64,000 nt of DNA from NCBI RefSeq assembly GCF_018614035.1, contig NZ_JAGGPA010000032.1:42842-106841 (forward strand). Reading direction: 5' to 3'. This document shows, in pieces, positions 50,076-63,061 of the stretch (its first letter is position 1; every line of letters starts with the position of its first letter). Below the pieces are notes generated by a model. The model saw only the letters and a program-made list of their open reading frames with translations, had not been told where the DNA came from and made no database searches. The DNA is from Streptomyces sp. ISL-96 (GTDB lineage: Bacteria > Actinomycetota > Actinomycetes > Streptomycetales > Streptomycetaceae). A program made the translations under genes and the position numbers.

Positions 50076-50739
50076 GGGCCCGTCGGAGGTCCGGCGACCG
50101 CTACCTGGGCGGGACGCAGGAGGTGGTCGCCGACCCGGTGCCCGGGGCGCAGGATCTCGGTACAGACGGGGCGTTCCAGCGTGTCGGAATCGCTGTACGA
50201 CACGGCCTCGTGCACGAACGGATCAAAGGGGTCGCCCGCCGTCCCGAACGGCTCCAGGCCCAGTGCGGCCAGTTCGGACCACAGCACCTCGGCGACGCGC
50301 TCGAAGCCGCCCTCCACCTCGCCCTGCTCGTCGGCCTCCGCCAGGGCGTCGAGCACGGGCAGCAGCCGGGCGAGTACGTTGGCCACGGCGATCTCGCGGA
50401 CCGCCAGACGGTCGCGGCGTACCCGCTTGCGGTAGTTGTCGTACTCGGCCTTCACCCGCTGAAGGTCGGCCGTGCGCTCCCGCAGTTGTGCACGCAGCGC
50501 CTCCTCACGGGACGGCTGAGGTACGAGGTCGGTCCCGCTCCGGCCGGCCGACACCCGTTCAGCCCGTTCAGCCCGTTCAGCCCGCTCAGCCCGCTCAGCC
50601 CGTTCAGTCCGCTCGGCCTGCTCCTCGCGCCGGGCGGCGCCACGGGTCGGAAGCGAATCCTGGGAGCCGCGCCTTCGCCCGTTCCGGACCATCTCCAGCG
50701 ACGGCACACCGGGGTGGCCGCGACCGTCGGTCGGGCGAT

Positions 50740-50743
<4 letters not shown>
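50072..50743 (-). CDS. grpE: GrpE-type nucleotide exchange factor with AER repeats
   Basis: 223 residues from ATG 50743, overlapping the dnaK stop by 4 bp. The GrpE coiled coil and beta domain are seen from ~85: RTADLQRVKAEYDNYRKRVR, NVLARLLPVLDALAEADEQG, then DPFDPFVHEAVSYSDSD and ILRPGHRVGDHLLRPAQV. It exchanges ADP for ATP on DnaK. Residues ~45-65 are a tandem AER tripeptide repeat encoded by 9-bp repeats. The sequence is more divergent than a housekeeping GrpE, so it probably serves this second DnaK. Confidence 0.92.
50556..50612. repeat. 9-bp tandem repeats in grpE
   Basis: Six to seven units of TTCAGCCCG or CTCAGCCCG in tandem encode (Ala-Glu-Arg)n near the N-terminus of GrpE. The near-identical units suggest slippage; the exact unit count was made by eye. 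Confidence 0.8.
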
Positions 50744-52629
<1,886 letters not shown>

Positions 52630-52804
52630 TGCCTTCTCCTCACCCTGCGCTCCACTTCCACGGCGGCGCGCCATGCCCGGGCGGAGCCGCGTGCGTCGTC
52701 GTTTTCATGGTCACACGTCGGTGGCCAGATGGCTCGGGGCTGGCCCTCGCGCCCACCTCCAACCGCTCTGACCTGCGGAGATGGAGGAACTTTCTTCAAA
52801 ACCT

Positions 52805-52833
52805 TGGATAGAACGCACCGACGCGATTGTCAA
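52805..52833 (-). promoter_or_regulatory. Putative promoter of the dnaK-grpE-adh operon
   Basis: On the minus strand TTGACA (52833-52828), 17-bp spacer, TATCCA (52810-52805). It leaves a ~170-nt leader before dnaK. No CTTGAGT-N7-ACTCAAG (HAIR) element was seen. Confidence 0.55.
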
Positions 52834-52911
52834 GATATTCACGGGTGGACAGGACAGCCGGTCAGGGGTTTCTCTGGATGAACAACCCGTCCGCCTTTCC
52901 GAGGGGGCGCC

Positions 52912-53250
52912 GTGAACGACACGATCCAGGTCGGCGTTCACGCCACCGGACCCGACAGCTGCCGGATCACCGTGGCGGGGGACCTCGATGTCGTCGGCGC
53001 GCCGGATGTCAGGGAGGCCCTTCAGGCTGCCGTGGCCACGCGTCGGCGGGTCCTGGTGGACTGTGCGGGACTGACCTTCTGCGACTGCTCGGGGTTGAAC
53101 GCGCTGCTGGCCGCGGCCCGTACGGCGAAAGCGAACGGAACCGAGCTGCGGCTGTGCGCCGTACCGCGCGCGCTGGCCCGGCTCCTGCGGCTGTCCCATA
53201 CCGGCAGCGCGTTCACCATCGAGAACCAGCAGGCGGGCGTCGACGCATGA
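52912..53250 (+). CDS. STAS-domain anti-sigma factor antagonist
   Basis: 112 residues from GTG 52912 with GAGGGGG upstream. STAS fold: DSCRITVAGDLDVVGAPDVR, RRVLVDCAGLTFCDCSGLNA with the phosphorylatable Ser in the CDCSGLN loop, and the C-terminal ALARLLRLSHTGSAF. Such proteins release a sigma factor when dephosphorylated by a SpoIIE-type phosphatase and are inactivated by RsbW-like kinases. Divergent from dnaK. The two SpoIIE-type proteins in this window are possible partners; the sigma factor is not present. Confidence 0.9.
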   Translation: MNDTIQVGVHATGPDSCRITVAGDLDVVGAPDVREALQAAVATRRRVLVDCAGLTFCDCSGLNALLAAARTAKANGTELRLCAVPRALARLLRLSHTGSAFTIENQQAGVDA

Positions 53251-53398
53251 CGGGCCGTTCGAGCCCTGCGAAGCCGCGAGCAGGCAGGCTTCAGCGCCCT
53301 TGCGCCGAGCCAGGTCACCGATCGCCGGGAACGTAGGTGCCGTGGCCATGGCCGTGATCGAGCACATCGCCAGATCGTCCTGAGCGGCCGGCCCCGCC

Positions 53399-55693
53399 TC
53401 AGGTGACCGCGCTCAGGGTGTCCGCCAGCCGGCGGTGGGCGGCGCGGGCGGCCGGCAGGGTGGCGAGCGCGGCCGCGCCCAGTACGGCCGCAGCGCCCAG
53501 CAGGAGCAGCAGCCACGGCGACGGGGTCTGGGCGATACCCGCGCCGATGCCGCTCGACCGGCCCTGGGCGTCGATCAGCAGGCGGGCGAGCGGCACTCCC
53601 AGAGCCGCCCCGACGACGGCGGCGGCCAGTGTGGTGCCGGCGACGGCCGTCACCGTGACGGCGGTGATCTGGCGCGGTGACAGTCCGACGGCCTTCAGCG
53701 CCAGCAGGTCCCGCTCGCCCTCCCGTACGCTGCCGCCGATCACCGTCGACAGTTCGGTCAGCCCGATGAGGGCGAGTACGGCGATCAGTCCGAGTACGAC
53801 GCCGCGCAGCGGGGCCGGACCCCCGGCCGGGTTGGTCACTTCGCGGATGTCCAGCCGGCCGTCCGAGGCCCCGGTCAGCGCCGCGGCGACGGCGTGCGGG
53901 TCCGCGCCCGGGCGCAACTGGAGCTGATAGAGCGCCGGCCGGAGCCCGGGGTCGTTCTCACGCAGGGTGTCGAGCGACGTCGAGATGACGCGGCCGGCGT
54001 TCTCCGGCTCGATGCTCCGGCCGACGATGTGCAGGATCTGCGGGCGCCCGCCGACCGTCATCCGTATCCAGTCACCGACCTGTACGTCCAGCAGGTCCAG
54101 CAGCCCCTGCCCGGCCACCGCCTCGTCGGGCCCCTGCGCCGTCCGGCCCGCCGCCAGCGTGAACGGATACGGCTCCTCGCGGGTACCGAGACCGCGCAGC
54201 GCGATCGTCCCGGTCTGGCCCGGTACCAGCGCCGCCACCTCCACGCCCGGGTGGGCGGCCAGGACCCGGTCGTCGGCTTCGAGCAGGGCGCGTGCCTCAC
54301 GGTCGTCGAGTCCCCTGTCCGCGCGGGCCGTGAGCGCCGCCGTGAGACCGAGCTGTTCGGGTTCGCTCTCGAACCGCTCGACGGTCGTCCACGCGCTGAG
54401 GGCGACCGTGATCAGCACCAGCGGCAGGGCGAGGCGCGCGATCGTGGCCATCGAGCGGGGACTGCGGGTGAACGTCCGGTGCAGACCGAGGACGAGGGCC
54501 GGCGGCAGCCGCAGCCCCAGCGCCCTGCGGGCCGGACCGGAGAGCCGGCGCCCGGCGGGACCCGCCGACCGCATCATCGGTACGGGCGAAACCCGGCCTG
54601 CCCGCCAGGCGGCGAGACACGTGGTGGCGCCGATGAACAGCACCGCGCCGGCCGGCACCGCGAGCAGCGCCGCGGCATGGCCGGGCAGTCCCTGCCACAC
54701 CCCGACCGCGTCGCCGAGCCTGCCCGGGATGCCGCTGCCGAGCGTCTCGATGAGTACGGTCGCCAGCACGGCGCCCAGCAGCGCGAACGCCACATGCTGG
54801 GCGAGGAAGACACGTACCACCTGGCCGGGCGTGAAGCCGATCGCCTTCAGTACGGAAATGTCCCGCAGATGACCCCGGATCCGGGTGCTGATCGCGCCGA
54901 ACACGGCCAGCGCCGCGGCGAGAAGGGCGCCCAGCCCGAAGAGTCCGAGGACCTGGCCGAGCAGCCGGGTGTCGCCCTGCGCCTCGGCGCGCGCCTGCTG
55001 CCAGCTGGAGACCTGGGTGACGGCCCCGGCCCCGAGCTCGGTGACGGATCGCTGTACGGCGTAGTCCGTGTCGCCGGGGTCGCTCAGCCGCAGCCCCACG
55101 ACCTGCCCGGTGCGCTCGCCGACCCGTTCCACGACCGACGACAACGCCCACACCGTGCCGGACCGTTCACCCGGGCTGTACCGCGGCTCGGCATGGTTCG
55201 CGACACCGAGCACCGTCAGGGGGCGCGGGCTCCCCGGGAGCGTAAGCCTGTCGCCGGTTTCCACCCACAGGGCGCGGGCGAGATCCCTCTCCAGTACGAC
55301 GCCGTCCGGCGTGCCGGGGTCCAGCCACCGCCCGGAATCCAGCAGTGGACGCCCGGTGGTGGGCGGGGTGTCATCGGCGCCGCGGAGTTCGACGGTCGCC
55401 CGGGTCCCGCGCGACTCCACCGTGGCGGACGCGGTGCGGTAGGGGCCCGACACGGATTCGACGCCGTCCAGCGCGGCGAGCCGGGCCGCGTCGGCGGACG
55501 GGCCGGTGTGGATCCACAGGTGAGCGCCGTTGGCCCTGCTGAAGACGCGCTGCCAGGGGTTGGTGGCGTAACCGAACAGCGCGGTGGCGAGCAGCAGTGA
55601 GGCGACGATTCCGGCGGTGGCGAGGACGATGAAGAGCGCTTCACCGCGATGCGTCCGCAGATCGGCGTGCGCCCAGCGCAGGGTGGCTCGCAC
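53399..55693 (-). CDS. ABC transporter FtsX-type permease
   Basis: 764 residues from GTG 55693, 3 bp after the ATPase gene's stop and preceded by AAGGA. First helix ~20-42 (FIVLATAGIVASLLLATALF), long extracellular segment ~45-235, first FtsX domain ~245-360 (RDISVLKAIGFTPGQVVRVF), second extracellular region, and second FtsX domain ~640-760 (LLALKAVGLSPRQITAVTVT). Ten or so helices in two repeats, the MacB/LolC-like design for moving lipids, peptides or drugs or for mechanical signalling. Last gene of the PadR-ATPase-permease operon. Confidence 0.9.
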   Translation of the reverse strand: MRATLRWAHADLRTHRGEALFIVLATAGIVASLLLATALFGYATNPWQRVFSRANGAHLWIHTGPSADAARLAALDGVESVSGPYRTASATVESRGTRATVELRGADDTPPTTGRPLLDSGRWLDPGTPDGVVLERDLARALWVETGDRLTLPGSPRPLTVLGVANHAEPRYSPGERSGTVWALSSVVERVGERTGQVVGLRLSDPGDTDYAVQRSVTELGAGAVTQVSSWQQARAEAQGDTRLLGQVLGLFGLGALLAAALAVFGAISTRIRGHLRDISVLKAIGFTPGQVVRVFLAQHVAFALLGAVLATVLIETLGSGIPGRLGDAVGVWQGLPGHAAALLAVPAGAVLFIGATTCLAAWRAGRVSPVPMMRSAGPAGRRLSGPARRALGLRLPPALVLGLHRTFTRSPRSMATIARLALPLVLITVALSAWTTVERFESEPEQLGLTAALTARADRGLDDREARALLEADDRVLAAHPGVEVAALVPGQTGTIALRGLGTREEPYPFTLAAGRTAQGPDEAVAGQGLLDLLDVQVGDWIRMTVGGRPQILHIVGRSIEPENAGRVISTSLDTLRENDPGLRPALYQLQLRPGADPHAVAAALTGASDGRLDIREVTNPAGGPAPLRGVVLGLIAVLALIGLTELSTVIGGSVREGERDLLALKAVGLSPRQITAVTVTAVAGTTLAAAVVGAALGVPLARLLIDAQGRSSGIGAGIAQTPSPWLLLLLGAAAVLGAAALATLPAARAAHRRLADTLSAVT

Positions 55694-55696
55694 GGC

Positions 55697-56449
55697 TCAG
55701 TCCTTCAGTTCGAGCACGGAGGATATGCCCGTACCCGGCAAGCCCGCGTCGTCGTCGAGCTCCGCGTCGTCGGCGATCCGGCCGTCGTAGAAGCTGATCA
55801 CGCGATCCGCCGCGCTGGCGAGCCGCGCGTCATGGGTCACCAGGACGATCGTCTGGCCGCGCTGGTGGAAGCGGGTCAGCAGCCGCATCACCTCACGGGT
55901 GCCCTTGCTGTCGAGGCTGCCCGCCGGCTCGTCGGCGAGCAGCAGCCCGGGGTGGTTGACCAGCGCCCGCGCCAGAGCGACGCGCTGCTGCTCACCGCCG
56001 GACAGTTCGCCCGGCATGCTGCGCGCCTTGCCCTGAAGACCCAGCTCCGCCAGCAGGCTCTCGCGCTCGGCGCGGGCCCGCTTGGGGGACGTACCGGCGA
56101 GCAGGGCGGGCAGCTCCACATTGTCGGCGACGGTCAGGTTCGACACGAGGTTGAAGAACTGGAAGACGATGCCGATCCGGCGGCGGCGCTCCACCGCCCA
56201 GCGGGCCTCGCTGTAGGAATCGGTGCACGCGCCGTCCAGCCAGACGCTGCCGCTGTCCGGCCGCTGGAGCCCGCCGAGCAGATGCAGCATGGTGGACTTC
56301 CCGGCGCCCGACGGCCCGGTGACGGCGACGAACTCACCCTGCCGTACGGAGAGATCCACACCGCGCACGGCACGGACCGGCGCGCCCTCGCCGTGGTGGG
56401 TCTTGACCAGGCCCTCTGCGCGCAGAGCGGGAACGGGGGTGTCGCTCAT
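55697..56449 (-). CDS. ABC transporter ATP-binding protein
   Basis: 250 residues from ATG 56449, overlapping the PadR stop (ATGA). Walker A GPSGAGKST, signature LSGGEQQRVALARALVNHPG, Walker B LLLADEPAGSLDSK and the switch His in VLVTHDARLA. It belongs to the MacB/LolD group that powers FtsX-type permeases, consistent with the next gene. Confidence 0.95.
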   Translation of the reverse strand: MSDTPVPALRAEGLVKTHHGEGAPVRAVRGVDLSVRQGEFVAVTGPSGAGKSTMLHLLGGLQRPDSGSVWLDGACTDSYSEARWAVERRRRIGIVFQFFNLVSNLTVADNVELPALLAGTSPKRARAERESLLAELGLQGKARSMPGELSGGEQQRVALARALVNHPGLLLADEPAGSLDSKGTREVMRLLTRFHQRGQTIVLVTHDARLASAADRVISFYDGRIADDAELDDDAGLPGTGISSVLELKD

Positions 56450-56952
56450 TCCAGCTCCTCCTGGCAGCGTTCCAGCCAGTCGAGGTCGGCCTGCAGATGC
56501 AGAATGGCGCCCTCGACGAGCAGATGGGCGATGGGGTTTTCCCGGTTGTCGGCGGCGGCCAGTTTCGACAGATTGCGCATGGTGTTCAGATACTGACGGC
56601 GCTGCTTGTTGATCAGCGCGATCTGGTCGGCGAGGCCGGTCCGGGGAGCGAGGGCGAGCTTCATGAAGAAGTCGTCCCGCACCCGGGGCTCGTCCGAGGT
56701 CTCCTCGAACCAGGCCTGCAGCGCTTCCCGCCCGGCATCCGTGAGCCGGTAGACCTTCTTGTTGGGCCGGCTCGACTGGGCGACTTCTTCGCCCTCGATC
56801 AGGCCCGACTTCTCCAGCCGCCCCAGAGTCACATAGATCTGGCCGACGTTCGGCTGAGGGTACTCGGCGCCCAGTAGTTGCTCAAGGTCCTGTTTCAGTT
56901 CGTAACCATGGGCCGGTCCGCGCGCGAGGAGAGCCAGGAGGGGCAGCCGCAC
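56446..56952 (-). CDS. PadR family transcriptional regulator
   Basis: 168 residues from GTG 56952, chosen because AAGGAGGAG lies 7 bp upstream; an ATG at 56991 adds a basic tail. PadR winged helix: LLALLARGPAHGYELKQDLE, VGQIYVTLGRLEKSGLIEGE, VYRLTDAGREALQAWFEET, then a helical C-terminal dimerisation domain. PadR repressors commonly control an adjacent efflux ABC operon, and here it is the first gene of that operon, so autoregulation with release by a toxic ligand is likely. Confidence 0.92.
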   Translation of the reverse strand: MRLPLLALLARGPAHGYELKQDLEQLLGAEYPQPNVGQIYVTLGRLEKSGLIEGEEVAQSSRPNKKVYRLTDAGREALQAWFEETSDEPRVRDDFFMKLALAPRTGLADQIALINKQRRQYLNTMRNLSKLAAADNRENPIAHLLVEGAILHLQADLDWLERCQEELE

Positions 56953-57065
56953 TCGTGCTCTCCTCCTTCGCGTCCTTGGCTTCGTCTGCATGCTTGTTGC
57001 GCAGTGATTCCGGCCGCGGTTCGCAGTGTGGTCCGGATCGCCTCGTCATTCTGCCGCAGGCCCTA

Positions 57066-57089
57066 GTATCGCCCATGCCTAACGGGTAT
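57066..57089 (+). promoter_or_regulatory. Possible SigB-type promoter of the orphan binding-protein gene
   Basis: GTAT (57066-57069), 14-nt spacer, GGGTAT (57084-57089), about 52 bp before the start at 57142. Fits GNNT-N14-16-GGGTAT, but the short consensus makes chance matches likely. Confidence 0.35.
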
Positions 57090-57141
57090 ACATGGCCCGT
57101 CACGCCGAGGGTGCTCGGCGCCGGTGTACAGGGAGGAACCT

Positions 57142-58422
57142 ATGCGGTGGATACGTGCCGCCGGTAGGGGCCTGCTGGTCGCCGCGGTCGTCGTGGCCGG
57201 ATCCGTCCCATCAGTCCCGGACGCGCCCGGTGGCGGGGCGCGCGACGACGGGCGTGGCCCGATGACCCTCGCCACGGCCGGTGACCTCACGGACTACCTC
57301 GGCCCGCTGCTGGACGGCTGGAACCGTACGCATCCGGACGAGAAGGTCACCCTCGTCGAGCTCCCCGACTCCGCCGACGAGACCCACGCGCAGATGGTCA
57401 CCGGGCTGCGTTCCGGCCGGGGCCGGTTCGACATCCTCAACATCGACGTCGCCTGGACCCCGGAGTTCGCCGCCGCCGGATGGATCTCCCCGCTCGACCC
57501 AGGCCGCTTCCCTCTGAAGGGCTTCCTGCCGCCGGTGGTGGGCACGGCGACGTACGACGACAAGCTTTACGCCGTTCCGTACGTCACGAACGCCGGGATG
57601 CTCTTCTACCGCAAGGACATCCTGGACCGGGAGGGCGAACGGCCCCCGCGCACCTGGCAGGAGCTGGAAAGCCAGGCGCGCGCCATCGCCCCGAAGCACG
57701 GGCTCGGCGGTTACGCCGGTCAGTTCCTGCCGTACGAAGGGCTGACCGTCAACGCGGCCGAGGCGGTGTACTCGGCGGGCGGCAGCATCCTCGGCGACGA
57801 GGGCGAGCGCGTCACCGTGGACTCGGCCGGCGCCCGGGACGGGCTCGGCTTCCTCGCGCGTGGTGTGCGCGACGGGTGGATCCCGCGCGAAGCGCTGACG
57901 TACAAGGAGGAGGAGTCCCGAGAGGCGTTCCAGAACGGCCGGCTGCTCTTCCTGCGCAACTGGCCGTACGCCTACGCGGGTATCTCCGGCAAGGACTCCG
58001 AAGTCGCGGGGAAGTTCGGCGCGGTGCCGCTGCCGGGCGCCGACGGGCCGGGCACGAGTGTGCTCGGCGGCTCGAATCTCGCGGTCAACGCGCATGCCCG
58101 GCACCCGGAGTCGGCGGCCGATCTGATCGCGTATCTGACCAGCGAACCGGTGCAGCGCAAGGTACTCACCGAAGGCGCGTTGCCGCCTGTGCTGGCCGGT
58201 CTGTACGGGGATGCCGAGCTGGTACGGAAATATCCGTATCTGCCGGCCCTGCGTACGAGTGTGCTCGCGGCCGCGCCGCGCCCCAAGAGCCCGCGCTACG
58301 ACCAGGTGAGCCTGGCGGTGCAGGCCGTCGTACACGACGCGATGACGCAGCATCAGTCGCCGGCGGCGGCTGTGCGCAGGCTGGCCGGGGAACTGGCCGC
58401 CATCGCGCGCCGCCAGGGCTGA
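57142..58422 (+). CDS. Extracellular sugar-binding protein without a lipobox
   Basis: 426 residues from ATG 57142 with GGGAGGA upstream. Family 1 solute-binding fold: VTLVELPDSADETHAQMVTG, FDILNIDVAWTPEFAAAGWI, YAVPYVTNAGMLFYRKDILD and FLRNWPYAYAGISGKDSEVA. The signal region (~5-22, LLVAAVVVAGS) contains no Cys, so this is not a classical lipoprotein; it may be secreted free or kept by its hydrophobic N-terminus. It is read separately from the alpha-glucoside operon that follows 218 bp later, which has its own lipoprotein. Confidence 0.88.
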   Translation: MRWIRAAGRGLLVAAVVVAGSVPSVPDAPGGGARDDGRGPMTLATAGDLTDYLGPLLDGWNRTHPDEKVTLVELPDSADETHAQMVTGLRSGRGRFDILNIDVAWTPEFAAAGWISPLDPGRFPLKGFLPPVVGTATYDDKLYAVPYVTNAGMLFYRKDILDREGERPPRTWQELESQARAIAPKHGLGGYAGQFLPYEGLTVNAAEAVYSAGGSILGDEGERVTVDSAGARDGLGFLARGVRDGWIPREALTYKEEESREAFQNGRLLFLRNWPYAYAGISGKDSEVAGKFGAVPLPGADGPGTSVLGGSNLAVNAHARHPESAADLIAYLTSEPVQRKVLTEGALPPVLAGLYGDAELVRKYPYLPALRTSVLAAAPRPKSPRYDQVSLAVQAVVHDAMTQHQSPAAAVRRLAGELAAIARRQG

Positions 58423-58533
58423 CCCCGACCACCTAGTTACGTGTTAGGTAGAGGGCCCGGTCTGTGAACGCGCCTAGGTCAGGGTCAAATACGGGCATAA
58501 TCCCCCAACTTCGAGGCGCTTTCTGTTCAGTCG

Positions 58534-58564
58534 TTGACACCCTCTCGTCACACCTACTTAACAT
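58534..58564 (+). promoter_or_regulatory. Promoter region of the alpha-glucoside operon
   Basis: TTGACA (58534-58539) and TAACAT (58559-58564) 19 bp apart, followed directly by the self-complementary ATGCATGCAT, which could be an operator. The preceding 100 bp are AT-richer than the genes. The regulator is not in the window. Confidence 0.45.
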
Positions 58565-58643
58565 GCATGCATAACAGCGCGGCTCACCTCTTCTGGTCTC
58601 CGGCCGCGCGCACCCCTTCACGTAGAAAACAGGTCAACGGGTG

Positions 58644-60313
<1,670 letters not shown>

Positions 60314-60317
<4 letters not shown>

Positions 60318-61648
60318 CGACGCAACGACGCACCACCACCACGCTCGCGTGCTGCACGGCCCTCGTCCTCGCGCTCGGCGCGACCGCCTGCGGCGGCGGC
60401 CCCGTCACCACCGCGGGCGGCGGCGACAAGGCACTGGACGGCCAGACGATCACCGTCGCCGGTGTCTGGTCGGGCACCGAGCAGAAGAACTTCCAGAAGG
60501 TGCTCGACGCCTTCACCGAGAAGACCGGCGCCAAGACCCGGTTCGTGTCCACCGGGGACAACGTCTCCACCGTCGTCGGCAGCAAGATCGAGGGCGGCAA
60601 CGCCCCCGACGTGGTGATGGTGCCTCAGGTCGGCGTACTCCAGCAGTTCGCGAAGAACGACTGGCTCGAGCCGCTCTCCCGTACGACCGAGGAGTCCGTC
60701 GACACCAACTACGCCAGTGTGTGGAAGAAGTACGGCAGCGTCGGCGACGACTTCTACGGCCTGTACTTCAAGGCCGCCCACAAGTCGACCGTCTGGTACA
60801 GCCCCGACGCCCTCGACCAGGCCGGCGTCAAGCCGCCTACGACGTACGCCGAGATGCTGAAGTCCGGTCGTACCGTGTCGGATTCGGGCCTGTCCGCCTT
60901 CTCGGTCGCCGGTGAGGACGGCTGGACGCTCACCGACTGGTTCGAGAACATCTACCTCTCCCAGGCGGGCCCCGAGAAGTACGACCAGCTCGCCGCCCAC
61001 AAGATCAAGTGGACCGACCCCACCGTCGTGAAGGCGCTGACCACCCTCGGCAAGCTCTTCTCCGACAAGCAACTGATCAACGGAGGCCAGAAGGGCGCCC
61101 TGAGCACCGACTTCCCCGGCTCGGTCGAGAAGGTCTTCGGCCCCGAGCCCGAGGCCGGGATGGTGTACGAGGGCGACTTCGTCGCGGGCATAGCGAAGGA
61201 CCAGTTCGGCAAGAAGCCCGGTGAGGGCGTCTCCTTCTTCCCCTTCCCCGCGGTCGAGGGCGGCGAGGCACCGGTGGTCAGCGGCGGCGACGCGGCGGTC
61301 GTCCTGAAGGACGGCAAGAACCAGAAGGCCGCCATGAAGTTCCTCGAATACCTGGCGAGCCCCGAGTCGGCCGCCGTCTGGGCCGGGGCGGGCGGCTTCC
61401 TGTCCCCGAACAAGAAGGTCGAACCCGCCGCCTACGGTGACGACACCACCCGGAAGATCGCCAAGTCCCTTACGGACGCCGGCGATTCGGTCCGGTTCGA
61501 CATGTCCGACCAGGCCCCGGCGTCCTTCGGCGGCACCAAGGGCACCGGCGAGTGGAAGATCCTCCAGGACTTCCTGCGCGACCCGTCCAACCCGCGCGCC
61601 ACCGCGAGCCGGCTGGAAGACGCGGCAGCCAAGTCGTACGAAGGCTGA
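60314..61648 (+). CDS. Sugar ABC transporter solute-binding lipoprotein (AglE-like)
   Basis: 444 residues from ATG 60314, overlapping the GH13 stop (ATGA). Lipobox LALGATACGGG. Family 1 binding protein: GQTITVAGVWSGTEQKNFQK, NAPDVVMVPQVGVLQQFAKN, YGLYFKAAHKSTVWYSPDAL, and a late LEYLASPESAAVWAGAGGFL. It resembles alpha-glucoside-binding AglE proteins. Followed 9 bp later by the permeases. It delivers alpha-glucosides such as trehalose, sucrose or maltose-type sugars; the exact ligand is open. Confidence 0.92.
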
Positions 61649-61657
61649 GGGACCGTC

Positions 61658-63061
61658 ATGACCACGGTCACCGCATCAGGCACAACGGCGGGACCCGGCA
61701 CAGCGAAGGACCCCCGGTCCAACGACAAGCACAACAAGCACAACAGGCATACGGACCACCGGCGTCGCGCCCGGCGGCGCATGCGGATCGTCGCCGTGGC
61801 GTTCGTACTGCCCGCGCTGCTCCTGCTCGGCGCACTCGTCGTCTACCCCGTCCTCTTCTCGGTCGGCCGCAGCTTCTTCGACGCTTCGGGCACCCGGTTC
61901 GTCGGCGGCGAGAACTACTCCGAGATGTTCCGCGACCCGGCCACACTCACGGCCATCCGTAACAGCACCATCTGGGTGGTCGTCGCTCCGACCCTGCTCA
62001 CCGGGCTCGGACTCATCCTCGCCGTGCTCGTGGAGAAGGTCCGCTGGGCCACCGCGTTCAAACTGCTGCTTTTCATGCCGATGGCCGTGTCCTTCCTCGC
62101 CGCGGGCATCATCTTCCGGCTGGCGTACGAGGAGGACCCCGACAAGGGCGTACTCAACGCGACGGTGGTCGGCGTGCACGACGCCTTCGAGGGCGCCTCC
62201 TCCTACCCGACCGCCCGCGCCCGTGACGGGCAGGGCCTGGCCAGGGCAGCCGACGGTTCGTACGGTACGGATCGAGCGGCGTCCCCAGGCAGTACGGTCA
62301 ACCTCGGGCTCGTCGGTGTACAGCCCAAAGAGCTTCCCGCCGGGGCGAAGAACGCGCTCCCCGGCGCCACCCAGCAGGCGGGCCGCGACGAACTGCGCGG
62401 AGTCGTCTACCTGGACTTCGCGCCGGGCGGCGGCGGCAAGCAGGGCACGGTCGACAAGACCGAGAGCGGACTGCCGCAGATGCGGGTCGAGGCCGTACGG
62501 GACGAAAAGACGGTAGCCACCGCCACCACCGCGGCCGACGGCTCCTACCGGTTCCAGGATCTGGCGCCGGGTTCGTACACCGTACGGCTGCCGGCGGCGA
62601 ACTTCGCCCAGCCCTACGAAGGCATCTCGTGGCTCGGGCCGGCGCTCGTCACCCCGGCCATCATCGGCGCGTACCTGTGGATCTGGACCGGCTTCGCCAT
62701 GGTGCTCATCGGCGCCGGGCTGTCCACCCTGCCGCGCGACACGCTCGAAGCGGCCCGGATGGACGGCGCCAACGAGTGGCAGGTCTTCCGCAAGATCACC
62801 GTGCCGCTGCTCGCGCCGGTGCTGACCGTGGTGTTCGTGACCCTGGTGATCAACGTGATGAAGGTCTTCGACCTCGTGTACATCATCGCGCCGGGACCGG
62901 TGCAGGAGGACGCCACCGTACTGGCCACCCAGATGTGGCTGGTCTCCTTCGGCGGCGGCAACAACCAGGGCCTCGGCAGCGCGCTTGGCGTCCTGCTTCT
63001 CCTCCTGGTGATCCCCGCCATGGTCTTCAACGTCCGCCGCTTCCGCAGGAGCCAGTCATGA
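61658..63061 (+). CDS. Sugar ABC permease with inserted Cna-B/SdrD-like extracellular domain (AglF-like)
   Basis: 467 residues from ATG 61658 with GAGGGACC upstream. N-terminal basic tail, first helix ~45-70 (VAVAFVLPALLLLGALVVYP), helices to ~155, then a ~165-residue insertion (~160-325) before the remaining helices and EAA loop (DTLEAARMDGANEWQVFRKI). The insertion contains RGVVYLDFAPGGGGKQGTVD and TTAADGSYRFQDLAPGSYTV, the strand pattern of Cna-B/carboxypeptidase-regulatory domains. Usual MalF-type permeases here are ~300 residues. The domain should face outside and may contact the binding protein or wall. Confidence 0.88.
   Translation: MTTVTASGTTAGPGTAKDPRSNDKHNKHNRHTDHRRRARRRMRIVAVAFVLPALLLLGALVVYPVLFSVGRSFFDASGTRFVGGENYSEMFRDPATLTAIRNSTIWVVVAPTLLTGLGLILAVLVEKVRWATAFKLLLFMPMAVSFLAAGIIFRLAYEEDPDKGVLNATVVGVHDAFEGASSYPTARARDGQGLARAADGSYGTDRAASPGSTVNLGLVGVQPKELPAGAKNALPGATQQAGRDELRGVVYLDFAPGGGGKQGTVDKTESGLPQMRVEAVRDEKTVATATTAADGSYRFQDLAPGSYTVRLPAANFAQPYEGISWLGPALVTPAIIGAYLWIWTGFAMVLIGAGLSTLPRDTLEAARMDGANEWQVFRKITVPLLAPVLTVVFVTLVINVMKVFDLVYIIAPGPVQEDATVLATQMWLVSFGGGNNQGLGSALGVLLLLLVIPAMVFNVRRFRRSQS

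Noticed and set aside
52630..52911. HspR (HAIR) operator upstream of dnaK
   Set aside because: Searched by eye for CTTGAGT-N7-ACTCAAG and its complement; no convincing match.
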